Source of the DNA: Sulfitobacter alexandrii
Lineage (GTDB): Bacteria; Pseudomonadota; Alphaproteobacteria; Rhodobacterales; Rhodobacteraceae
DNA: 64,000 bases
Reading direction: 5' to 3'
Assembly: GCF_001886735.1 (NCBI RefSeq)
Contig: NZ_CP018076.1
Span: forward strand, 806,001 to 870,000
The translations under genes were made by a program, and so were the position numbers. Shown one piece after another: positions 56,839 through 64,000 of this stretch (the stretch's first letter is position 1; the number at the start of each line of letters is the position of its first letter). Under the pieces are notes generated by a model, which had not been told where the DNA came from, did no database searches, and saw nothing but the letters and a program-made list of their open reading frames with translations.

Positions 56839-59112
56839 CTAGCCGTAGTGGGTCACCGGCGTGCCCGCGATGGCCCCGACGTTGAGCAGCCCGCGCGGGG
56901 TGATCGAGGGTGACACGATGTGCGCGCGGTTGCCCATCCCCATCAGGATCGGCCCGACTTCCAGCCCGCCGCCCTTCATCTTGAGGATGTTGCGCACGCC
57001 GGATGCGGCGTCGGCATGCGCGAATATCAGAACGTTGGCCGCCCCCTCCATCCGGTTGCCGGGCAAAAGGCGTGCGCGCAGGTCGGCATCGAGAGCCGTG
57101 TCGATGTTCATCTCGCCTTCGTAACAGAAATCGTCCCCCGCCGCGTCGAGAATCCCGATGGCGGCGCGCAGCCGGCCGCCGGTGCCTTCGCCCTGGTTGC
57201 CGAACTGCGACTGCGAGCAGAAGGCGATCTTGGGCTCGATCCCGAAACGGCGCACGTGGCGGGCCGCGCCCCGCGCGACTTCCACGATCTGCTCGGGGGT
57301 CGGGTGCAGGTGCACATGGGTGTCCGCGATGAACAGCGGGCCGTCTTCCAGAATCATCAGGCTGAGCGCGCCGTGGGGCCGCAGACCGTTCCGGCCGAGA
57401 ACCTGTTCGACGTAGTTCAGGTGCCAGCGGAATTCCCCGAAGGTGCCGCAGATCAGGCTGTCGGCCTCCCCCCGGTGGACCATGACCGCACCGATGGCCG
57501 TGGTGTTGGTGCGCATGATCGCGCGGGCGATATCGGGCGACACGCCGCGCCGCGCCATCAGGTGATGATAGGTCTCCCAGTAGTCGCGGTAGCGGGGATC
57601 GTTCTCGGGGTTGACCAGTTCGACATTGTCGCCCAGCCGCAGCGCCAGTCCGGCCTGTTCGATCCGTTTCTCGATGACCTCGGGGCGGCCGATCAGGATC
57701 GGCGTCTCGACGGTTTCCTCGATGATGGCCTGCGCCGCGCGCAGCACGCGTTCGTCCTCGCCCTCGGCAAAGACCAGACGGCGTGGCGAGTCGCGGGCGG
57801 ATTCGAACACCGGCCGCATCAGCAGCGCGGACTTGAACACCGACCCGTCGAGTTTCTGCTTGTAGGCCTCGAGGTCCGCGATCGGGCGCGCGGCGACGCC
57901 GGTTTCCATGGCGGCACGGGCCACGGCGGAGGAGACGACGCCGATCAAGCGGGGATCGAAGGGTTTCGGAATCAGGTACTCCGGCCCGAAGGTCATCTGC
58001 TCGCCCTGATAGGCGGCGGCGGCCTCGGCGCTGGTGGTGGCGCGGGCGAGGGCGGCGATCCCGTCGATACAGGCAAGCTGCATCGCGTCGTTGATGGTGC
58101 TGGCACCCACGTCCAGCGCGCCCCGGAAGATGAAGGGAAAGCAGAGGACGTTGTTCACCTGGTTGGGGAAATCCGACCGCCCCGTGGCGATGATGGCATC
58201 CGGCGCCACCGCGCGGGCGACGTCGGGCAGGATTTCCGGCGTGGGATTGGCGAGGGCGAAGATGATCGGACGGCTGGCCATTCTTGAGACCATTTCCGGG
58301 GTCAGCACGCCGGGGCCCGACAGGCCGAGGAAAAGATCCGCGCCCTCGATCACCTCGTCCAGGGTGCGCCTGTCTGTGTCTTGCGCGTACTCGGACTTGA
58401 TCGGGTTCATGTCGACCTCGCGGCCGGTGTGGACCAGCCCATGAATGTCGCACAGCCAGACGTTTTCGCGCTTCACACCCAGCTTGAGCAGCATGTTCAG
58501 GCAGGCGATCCCCGCGGCACCGCCGCCGGTCGACACGACCTTGATGTCCTCGAAACGCTTGCCGGCGACGTGCAGCGCGTTCTTGGCGGCGGCCCCGACC
58601 ACGATGGCGGTGCCGTGCTGGTCGTCGTGGAAGACCGGAATGTTCATGCGCTCGCGGCAGATCCGTTCGACGGTAAAGCAATCCGGGGCCTTGATGTCCT
58701 CGAGGTTGATCGCGCCGAAGGACGGTTCCAGCGCGCAGACGATGTCGGCCAGCCTTTCCGGGTCGCTCTGGTCCACCTCGATGTCGAAGCAGTCGATGTT
58801 CGCGAACTTCTTGAACAGGACGGCCTTGCCCTCCATCACCGGTTTGGAGGCCAGCGCGCCGATGTTGCCCAGGCCGAGGACTGCCGTGCCGTTCGTGACG
58901 ACGGCCACGAGGTTCGCCCGTGCGGTGTAGAGCGCCGCCGCCGCCGGATCGGCCTTGATCTCGAGACAGGCTTCGGCCACGCCGGGCGAATAGGCCCGTG
59001 CCAGATCCCGCCCGTTGGCCAGCGGCTTGGTCGCCCGGATTTCGAGTTTGCCGGGCTTCGGCAGCGCGTGATAATCGAGCGCTGCCTGCCGCAGGTTGGA
59101 AGTGTCGGACAT
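56839..59112 (-). CDS. maeB: NADP-dependent malic enzyme with phosphotransacetylase-like domain
   Basis: This enzyme decarboxylates malate to pyruvate, making NADPH. The 757-residue product has a malic enzyme half (residues 1-430; HALPKPGKLEIRATKPL, YSPGVAEACLEI, FHDDQHGTAIVVGAAAKNAL) and a phosphotransacetylase-like half (about 440-757; VHRGEADSLICGTF, FSQ-type CSQSQFGNQGEG). The C-terminal half is usually catalytically silent and controls oligomerisation and acetyl-CoA inhibition. It is divergent from the cdd operon, with a palindrome between them. Confidence 0.96.
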   Translation of the reverse strand: MSDTSNLRQAALDYHALPKPGKLEIRATKPLANGRDLARAYSPGVAEACLEIKADPAAAALYTARANLVAVVTNGTAVLGLGNIGALASKPVMEGKAVLFKKFANIDCFDIEVDQSDPERLADIVCALEPSFGAINLEDIKAPDCFTVERICRERMNIPVFHDDQHGTAIVVGAAAKNALHVAGKRFEDIKVVSTGGGAAGIACLNMLLKLGVKRENVWLCDIHGLVHTGREVDMNPIKSEYAQDTDRRTLDEVIEGADLFLGLSGPGVLTPEMVSRMASRPIIFALANPTPEILPDVARAVAPDAIIATGRSDFPNQVNNVLCFPFIFRGALDVGASTINDAMQLACIDGIAALARATTSAEAAAAYQGEQMTFGPEYLIPKPFDPRLIGVVSSAVARAAMETGVAARPIADLEAYKQKLDGSVFKSALLMRPVFESARDSPRRLVFAEGEDERVLRAAQAIIEETVETPILIGRPEVIEKRIEQAGLALRLGDNVELVNPENDPRYRDYWETYHHLMARRGVSPDIARAIMRTNTTAIGAVMVHRGEADSLICGTFGEFRWHLNYVEQVLGRNGLRPHGALSLMILEDGPLFIADTHVHLHPTPEQIVEVARGAARHVRRFGIEPKIAFCSQSQFGNQGEGTGGRLRAAIGILDAAGDDFCYEGEMNIDTALDADLRARLLPGNRMEGAANVLIFAHADAASGVRNILKMKGGGLEVGPILMGMGNRAHIVSPSITPRGLLNVGAIAGTPVTHYG

Positions 59113-59137
59113 GCGCGGGGGCTCCTGCTGAAATTTT

Positions 59138-59151
59138 GTTTAGCGTTAAAC
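59138..59151. promoter_or_regulatory. Palindrome between maeB and cdd
   Basis: GTTTAGCGTTAAAC is a near-perfect dyad (GTTTA-GCGT-TAAAC) lying 26-39 bases upstream of the maeB start. It fits an operator for maeB, the divergent cdd genes, or both. The regulator is not identified. Confidence 0.4.
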
Positions 59152-59314
59152 TATCTTGCTCGCTTACGCCAGAATGTCATATCCCGAGGTCTTGGCAAAG
59201 CAGATTGCGCCCGCTCCGTGGCGGTGGATACTGCAGGAGACCGGCAAGAATGAAGGGTTTTGTCCGTGCAGACTTTCTGCAAGGATTCCCCTCCACAGGT
59301 GGGAGATGACGAAC

Positions 59315-59716
59315 ATGGGTCAGGATTTGAGACAGGCGGCAATGGCCGTGCGCGAGAACGCGCATGCACCCTATTCGGGGTTCAAGGTAGGGGCGGCGTT
59401 TCGTGCCGCGTCCGGCACGGTCTACGTGGGCTGCAACGTTGAAAACGTGGCCTATCCCGAAGGGACCTGCGCGGAGGCCGGGGCGATTGCCGCCATGGTC
59501 GCTGCGGGCGAGACGGTGCTGAGGGAGGTCTACGTCATCGCGGACAGTCCCATGCCCGTCACCCCCTGCGGCGGCTGCCGCCAGAAGCTGGCCGAATTCG
59601 GCGCCGGCGACGTGCCGGTCATCATGGCGACGACGGCGGGCGACGAACAGCACACGACCATTGCCGACCTGCTGCCGGGGACGTTCACCGCCGCCCACAT
59701 GGAGGGGCAGGGATGA
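59315..59716 (+). CDS. cdd: Cytidine deaminase
   Basis: Cdd converts cytidine and deoxycytidine to uridine forms. The 133-residue product has the N-terminal NAHAPYSGFKVGAAFRAASG, the zinc/catalytic site CAEAGAIAAMVAAG, and MPVTPCGGCRQKLAEFG with two more zinc cysteines. I use ATG 59315, with GGGAG about ten bases upstream; ATG 59306 abuts it. It overlaps deoA by four bases and heads the cdd-deoA-deoB-upp salvage group. Confidence 0.95.
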   Translation: MGQDLRQAAMAVRENAHAPYSGFKVGAAFRAASGTVYVGCNVENVAYPEGTCAEAGAIAAMVAAGETVLREVYVIADSPMPVTPCGGCRQKLAEFGAGDVPVIMATTAGDEQHTTIADLLPGTFTAAHMEGQG

Positions 59717-61017
59717 ATGCCCGCGCCATCTTGGCGAAATTGCGTACGCGGCGCACTCCGTCCCGTGACGAATTGGCGTGGTTCGCTCAGGCTCTGGCGG
59801 ATGGCGGGGTGAGCGACGCCCAGGCCGGCGCCTTTGCCATGGCGGTCTGCCTCAACGGGCTGTCGGACGTGGGCCGGGTGGCGCTGACGCTCGCGATGCG
59901 CGACTCGGGGCGCGTGCTGTCGTGGGATCTGGACGGGCCGGTGCTGGACAAGCACTCGACCGGTGGGGTGGGCGACTGCGTGTCCTTGATCCTCGCACCG
60001 GCGCTTGCGGCCTGCGGGGCCTTCGTTCCCATGATCTCCGGGCGGGGTCTGGGGCATACCGGCGGCACGCTCGACAAGCTGGAGGCGATCCCCGGTGTCG
60101 CGACGCAGCAGGACGAGGCGCGCTTTCGGCAGATCGTGGCGCAGGCGGGCTGCGCCATCGTCGGCGCCACGGCTGACATCGCCCCGGCCGACCGGCGGCT
60201 TTACGCGGTGCGCGACGTGTCCGCCACGGTCGAATCGCTCGACCTGATCACCGCCTCGATCCTCTCCAAGAAGCTGGCCGCGGGGCTGGACGGGCTGGTG
60301 CTGGATGTGAAGGTCGGCAGCGGCGCCTTCATGAAGGATCTTCCGGCCGCGCAGGCGCTGGCGGAGGCGCTGACCAAGACGGCCAATGCCGCCCGATGCC
60401 GGACCACCGCCGTCATCAGCGACATGAGCCAGCCTCTGGTCCCGAGCCTTGGCAATGCGCTGGAGGTTGCAGAGGTCATGCGCGTGCTGACCGGTCCGGG
60501 GCGCGGGCCCATCGTGGACGTGGCCGCGGCTCTGGGCGGTGTATTGCTGGCCAACGGCGGGCTGGTGACGGACGTTCAGGACGGGGCGGACGCCATCGCC
60601 CGGGTGATCCGGAACGGGACAGCCGCGGAGCGCTTCGGCAGGATGATCGCCGCAATGGGCGGTCCCGTGGGATTTGTCGAAAACTGGCAGCGGTTCCTGC
60701 CGGAGGCCAGCGTGATCCGGGAGGTCAAGGCCACGTCGTCAGGATACGTGCGCGCCATCGATGGCGAGGCGCTGGGCCTGACGGTGGTGGATCTCGGCGG
60801 TGGCCGCAAGGTGGAAACCGACAGCGTCAACCCGGCGGTCGGCCTGTCCGAAGTCGTGCGCCTGGGTACCAAGGTGGACCGGGGGCAGACCCTCGCGGTC
60901 GTACATGCGACCCGGTCGGACCATGCCGACGCCGCCGCTGCCGCCGTGGCGGGGGCCATCAGCCTCGGATCTGCGCGGGCCAAGGTGCCGGACCTGATCG
61001 TCGAAAGGATCGGATGA
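59713..61017 (+). CDS. deoA: Thymidine phosphorylase
   Basis: DeoA splits thymidine and deoxyuridine to the base and deoxyribose 1-phosphate. The 434-residue product shows SRDELAWFAQALADGGVSDA, the phosphate-site motif LDKHSTGGVGDCVSL, SGRGLGHTGGTLDKLE and VDVKVGSGAFMKDLP. It is the full length of the family. It overlaps cdd upstream and deoB downstream by four bases each, so translation of all three is coupled. Confidence 0.97.
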   Translation: MNARAILAKLRTRRTPSRDELAWFAQALADGGVSDAQAGAFAMAVCLNGLSDVGRVALTLAMRDSGRVLSWDLDGPVLDKHSTGGVGDCVSLILAPALAACGAFVPMISGRGLGHTGGTLDKLEAIPGVATQQDEARFRQIVAQAGCAIVGATADIAPADRRLYAVRDVSATVESLDLITASILSKKLAAGLDGLVLDVKVGSGAFMKDLPAAQALAEALTKTANAARCRTTAVISDMSQPLVPSLGNALEVAEVMRVLTGPGRGPIVDVAAALGGVLLANGGLVTDVQDGADAIARVIRNGTAAERFGRMIAAMGGPVGFVENWQRFLPEASVIREVKATSSGYVRAIDGEALGLTVVDLGGGRKVETDSVNPAVGLSEVVRLGTKVDRGQTLAVVHATRSDHADAAAAAVAGAISLGSARAKVPDLIVERIG

Positions 61018-62213
61018 TGTCGCGCGCGTTTCTGGTGGTGATGGATTCGGTCGGGATCGGCGGCGCGCCGGATGCGGACCGCTATTTCAACGGCGATGTG
61101 CCGGACACGGGTGCCAATACGCTGGGGCATATCGCGCAGGCCTGTTCCGAGGGGCTGACCGGGTTCGGGCAGGGGCCGCTGAAGCTTCCGACACTGGATG
61201 CGCTGGGCCTGGGTGCGGCATTGAAACTGGCAAGCGGCTTCGAGACGGTGGATGGCAGCCTCTCGCCCCGGTCCACCGCCACCTTCGGTGCCGCGACAGA
61301 AGTGTCGCGGGGCAAGGATACCCCCTCGGGCCATTGGGAACTGGCGGGCCTGCCGGTGCCGTGGGACTGGCATTATTTCCCCGACACGCGGCCCGCTTTC
61401 CCCGGTGACCTGTCGGCTTTCGTGGCGGAGGCCGCAGGAACCGAAGGGATCCTTGGAAACTGCCATGCCTCCGGCACGGCAATCATCGCAGAGCTTGGTG
61501 CGGAGCATTGCGAGACCGGCTGGCCGATCTGCTACACCTCTGCCGATTCGGTGTTTCAGGTCGCCGCGCACGAGGAGACCTTCGGGCTGGATCGCCTGAT
61601 GGCGCTTTGCGAGGCCATCGCGCCGCGCCTGCACGCGATGAAGGTCGGCAGGGTGATCGCCCGGCCCTTCACCGGCAGCGCGGACGACGGTTTCACCCGC
61701 ACCGCGAACCGCCGCGATTTCGCCATCACACCCCCGGCGCCCGTTCTGACCAACTGGGCGCAGGACGCCGGGCGCAGGGTCTACGCGGTGGGCAAGATCG
61801 GCGACATCTTTTCGATGCAGGGGATCGACGAGGTCCGCAAGGGGACGGACAGTCAACTGATGGGACACCTTGCCGACCTTGTGGACGAGGCCGAGGACGG
61901 CAGCCTGACCTTCGCGAATTTCGTCGAGTTCGACAGCGTTTACGGCCATCGCCGTGACGTGGCGGGTTATGCGCGGCAGCTGGAATGGTTCGACGCCGAG
62001 ATCGGCAAGCTGCTGGGGCGGCTGCGGCCCGGTGACATCATGGTGCTGACCGCCGATCACGGCAACGATCCCACGTGGGTCGGCACGGATCACACCCGCG
62101 AGCGGGTGCCGGTACTGGTGGCGGGCAGCGATTCCGGGCCGCTGGGTCTGATCGGTTTCCGTGACGTCGCGGCGCTTGTCGCGGGGCACCTCGGTGTCGG
62201 CGTGGACGAGTGA
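61014..62213 (+). CDS. deoB: Phosphopentomutase
   Basis: DeoB converts (deoxy)ribose 1-phosphate to the 5-phosphate, completing nucleoside breakdown. The 399-residue alkaline-phosphatase-superfamily enzyme has the metal site MDSVGIGGAPDADRYFNGD, the threonine nucleophile region RGKDTPSGHWELAG, and the second metal cluster VLTADHGNDPTWVGTDHTRE. ATG 61014 overlaps the deoA stop as ATGA; ATG 61017 is also in frame. A much longer frame from 60396 is a shadow over deoA. Confidence 0.97.
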   Translation: MMSRAFLVVMDSVGIGGAPDADRYFNGDVPDTGANTLGHIAQACSEGLTGFGQGPLKLPTLDALGLGAALKLASGFETVDGSLSPRSTATFGAATEVSRGKDTPSGHWELAGLPVPWDWHYFPDTRPAFPGDLSAFVAEAAGTEGILGNCHASGTAIIAELGAEHCETGWPICYTSADSVFQVAAHEETFGLDRLMALCEAIAPRLHAMKVGRVIARPFTGSADDGFTRTANRRDFAITPPAPVLTNWAQDAGRRVYAVGKIGDIFSMQGIDEVRKGTDSQLMGHLADLVDEAEDGSLTFANFVEFDSVYGHRRDVAGYARQLEWFDAEIGKLLGRLRPGDIMVLTADHGNDPTWVGTDHTRERVPVLVAGSDSGPLGLIGFRDVAALVAGHLGVGVDE

Positions 62214-62257
62214 GGCGCTAGGGTCACCGCGCCCCTCGGCAATGCCAATCCCCGGCG

Positions 62258-62277
62258 CGTTTTTCCACCCAAAAACG
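62258..62277. repeat. Inverted repeat between deoB and upp
   Basis: CGTTTTT (62258-62264), CCACCC, AAAAACG (62271-62277): perfect seven-base arms in the 128-base gap before upp. It may be a weak terminator, an mRNA processing site or an operator. Confidence 0.45.
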
Positions 62278-62341
62278 TGGGGCTCATGCTTGCGGCCCGA
62301 ACTTTTTCACGCGACAACGGGATCAAAAGGAAACCGCTGCC

Positions 62342-62986
62342 ATGCCCCCGATGACCGAAGACCACCTCACCGTGGTGGACCACCCGCTGGTCCAGCACAA
62401 GCTGACCATCATGCGCGACCGTGAGACCCCGACAGCCGTGTTCAGGCAGCTGCTGCGCGAGATCAGCCAGCTGCTGGCCTACGAGGTCACGCGCGGGTTG
62501 CCGATGACGACCAAGAAGATCAACACGCCGATGCAAGAGATGGACGCGCCCACCCTCGACGGCAAGAAGCTGGCGCTGATCTCGATCCTGCGCGCGGGCA
62601 ACGGTCTTCTCGACGGCGTGCTGGAACTGGTGCCATCGGCCCGCGTGGGTTTCGTCGGGCTGTACCGCGACGAGGAAACGCTGCAGCCGGTCCAGTATTA
62701 CTTCAAGGTGCCCGAAGGGCTGGACGACCGGCTCGTGATCGCGGTTGATCCGATGCTGGCCACCGGCAATTCCTCTGCCGCGGCGATCGACCTGCTGAAG
62801 CAGGCGGGCGCCACCAACATCCGCTTCCTGTGCCTGCTGGCCGCCCCGGAGGGGGTGGCGCGGATGAAGGAGGCGCATCCGGACGTGCCGATCGTCACGG
62901 CGGCGGTGGACACTGCGCTGAACGAGGTGGGCTACATCGTGCCGGGCCTCGGCGACGCCGGTGACCGGATGTTCGGGACCAAGTAG
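62342..62986 (+). CDS. upp: Uracil phosphoribosyltransferase
   Basis: Upp makes UMP from uracil and PRPP. The 214-residue product has [20 protein letters not shown], the [16 protein letters not shown] segment, the PRPP loop [20 protein letters not shown], and the C-terminal uracil-binding [24 protein letters not shown] precedes the ATG. It follows deoB after 128 bases and completes the pathway that recovers uracil released by nucleoside phosphorolysis. Confidence 0.97.
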   Translation: MPPMTEDHLTVVDHPLVQHKLTIMRDRETPTAVFRQLLREISQLLAYEVTRGLPMTTKKINTPMQEMDAPTLDGKKLALISILRAGNGLLDGVLELVPSARVGFVGLYRDEETLQPVQYYFKVPEGLDDRLVIAVDPMLATGNSSAAAIDLLKQAGATNIRFLCLLAAPEGVARMKEAHPDVPIVTAAVDTALNEVGYIVPGLGDAGDRMFGTK

Positions 62987-63097
62987 CGCGCGCAAGGCAT
63001 TGAATGTGCGTGAAAGGGTGGCTCGGCGCTGGACACCGCGAGGCGGCTGGGGCATCCTCGGTCGAAGTGTAGAATTCAGATTGTGTGGGGGCACGAG

Positions 63098-64000
63098 ATG
63101 AAGCTCAAGAGTTTGATTGCCATCGCCGTCATCGCCGCATCAGGCGGTACCTTCGCGGACCGAGCGGTCGCGCAGGAACAGGTTCCGGCGGAATTCCCGC
63201 CCGCGTCCTACAAGGGCAAGCAGTATATCGACAGCCAGGGCTGTGTCTTCATCCGCGCAGGGATCGACGGCAACGTGACATGGATCCCGCGGGTGACGCG
63301 GTCGCGCAAGGTGGTTTGCGGGTTCAAGCCGACGCTGGCCGGGCAGGTCGCCTCGGCCGCGCCGGCCCCCTCCGACGCTCCCGCGCCGGTCCAGATCACC
63401 CTGAACGATGCGCCGGTCGCCACGCCTGTGCCCGCTCCGGCGCCGCGCAGGGCTGCCCCGCCCAAGCCCGCTCCCGTGGTGGTGCGCCAGACTGCCCCCG
63501 CGCCGAAGCCTCGGCCCCGCGTCACGCCCGAGCCCGTCGTCATCGCGCCCGCGCCGGTCGCGCCGGTCCAGACCGCCACACGTGTCGCCGGTGCCTGTCC
63601 CGGTGCCTCCGCGCTGTCGAGCCAGTACCTGCGCGGCGCGCCCGGCGTGGTGGTCCGCTGTGGCCCGCAGGCCGAGCGGATCGTCGCCTCTGGCGGCGCC
63701 TCCCGTCGGGGGGCTGTCGCCGTTGCGGCCGATGACATCGAGATCACGGCCCATACCCGGATCGTGCCGAAGCACGTGGCGCAGAACCGGATCAACACCA
63801 TCGACGGCGTCCGCGTGCCCAAGGGATACAAGGAAGTCTGGGATGACGGTCGGCTCAATCCGCACCGGGCCGAGCAGACGCTGGCGGGGCGCAGTGACAT
63901 GCTGCTGATCTGGACGCAGACGGTGCCACGCCGCCTGATCGACCGGCGCACCGGGCGGGACATGACCGCGTCGGTTCCGCTGGTCTATCCGTATCTCGAC
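63098..64000 (+). CDS. SPOR-domain-type envelope protein, C-terminus outside window
   Basis: The visible 301 codons start with a signal peptide ([20 protein letters not shown], then DRAVAQEQ). A conserved module [20 protein letters not shown] with [20 protein letters not shown] and a second cysteine (VVCGFKPT) follows. Then comes a Pro/Ala/Val-rich linker of about 95 residues and a second module with two cysteines ([18 protein letters not shown]). This layout is that of Rhodobacterales SPOR proteins, but the peptidoglycan-binding SPOR domain itself would lie beyond the edge and is not seen. TGGGGGCACGAG precedes ATG 63098. Confidence 0.8.
   Translation, partial: MKLKSLIAIAVIAASGGTFADRAVAQEQVPAEFPPASYKGKQYIDSQGCVFIRAGIDGNVTWIPRVTRSRKVVCGFKPTLAGQVASAAPAPSDAPAPVQITLNDAPVATPVPAPAPRRAAPPKPAPVVVRQTAPAPKPRPRVTPEPVVIAPAPVAPVQTATRVAGACPGASALSSQYLRGAPGVVVRCGPQAERIVASGGASRRGAVAVAADDIEITAHTRIVPKHVAQNRINTIDGVRVPKGYKEVWDDGRLNPHRAEQTLAGRSDMLLIWTQTVPRRLIDRRTGRDMTASVPLVYPYLD

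Noticed and set aside
56486..58681. 731-codon minus-strand frame overlapping maeB
   Set aside because: Out-of-frame shadow on the same strand as maeB, with a composition rich in Arg, Pro and Gly and no recognisable domain.

Overview
This 64 kb window is chromosomal housekeeping DNA from an alphaproteobacterium, most likely Rhodobacterales (Roseobacter group). The evidence is the high GC content, the F1-only ATP synthase operon atpHAGDC followed by an H-type lectin gene, groESL behind a CIRCE element, the Hsp20/DUF1150 pair, a manganese-type pyrophosphatase, a fused sulfate adenylyltransferase/APS kinase, an Lrp gene divergent from trxB, and a Hint-domain protein of a type common in this order. 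The genus cannot be fixed from the sequence alone. I see no tRNA or rRNA gene, insertion sequence, prophage, integrase or CRISPR array, and no gene looks frameshifted.

Layout. 1-7.2 kb: the 5' part of an RTX calcium-binding protein, divergent from atpHAGDC, then a small H-type lectin. 7.3-15.9 kb: prs; a DsbA-fold isomerase with an alpha/beta hydrolase; a minus-strand run (threonine aldolase, YcgN, ribF, MaoC hydratase, HAD phosphatase, ppaC, MmcQ/YjbR); a DUF2161 protein. 16-26.4 kb: groESL with its heat-shock control region, a methyltransferase, an EamA transporter, a lipoprotein hydrolase overlapping a lone phnM-like gene, purEK, a small coiled-coil protein, hsp20-DUF1150, and phzF with a family 10 glycosyltransferase. 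26.4-36 kb: sat/cysC, a membrane [2Fe-2S] adenylate cyclase, trxB/lrp, the Hint protein, a 48-residue protein, then pgeF-midA-lgt. 36-47 kb: ubiK, ybjN, proC-csaA, tdk, a KAS III-like enzyme, a small lipoprotein, carB carrying an in-frame palindromic insertion, cfa, and a hydrolase. 47-56.8 kb: VOC and cupin proteins, glyA, nadK, a three-gene SCO/cysteine-protein operon, csbD, a second cyclase, prpE and mipA. 56.8-64 kb: maeB, then the pyrimidine salvage group cdd-deoA-deoB-upp and the 5' part of a SPOR-type envelope protein.

Working together. cdd, deoA, deoB and upp recover bases and sugar phosphates from nucleosides, and tdk and prs feed the same pools. groESL and hsp20 each have visible heat-shock promoter elements, and groESL also has an HrcA site. 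The SCO protein and its two cysteine-rich periplasmic neighbours look like one copper or thiol module. Two class III cyclases imply cAMP signalling, one of them probably coupled to membrane redox state through haem and an iron-sulfur cluster.

No wholly new defence or mobile system is evident. The observations most worth following are the translated palindromic element inside carB, the redox-type cyclase, the periplasmic cysteine operon, the 10-codon leader overlapping nadK, and the possible leaderless lectin gene after atpC.
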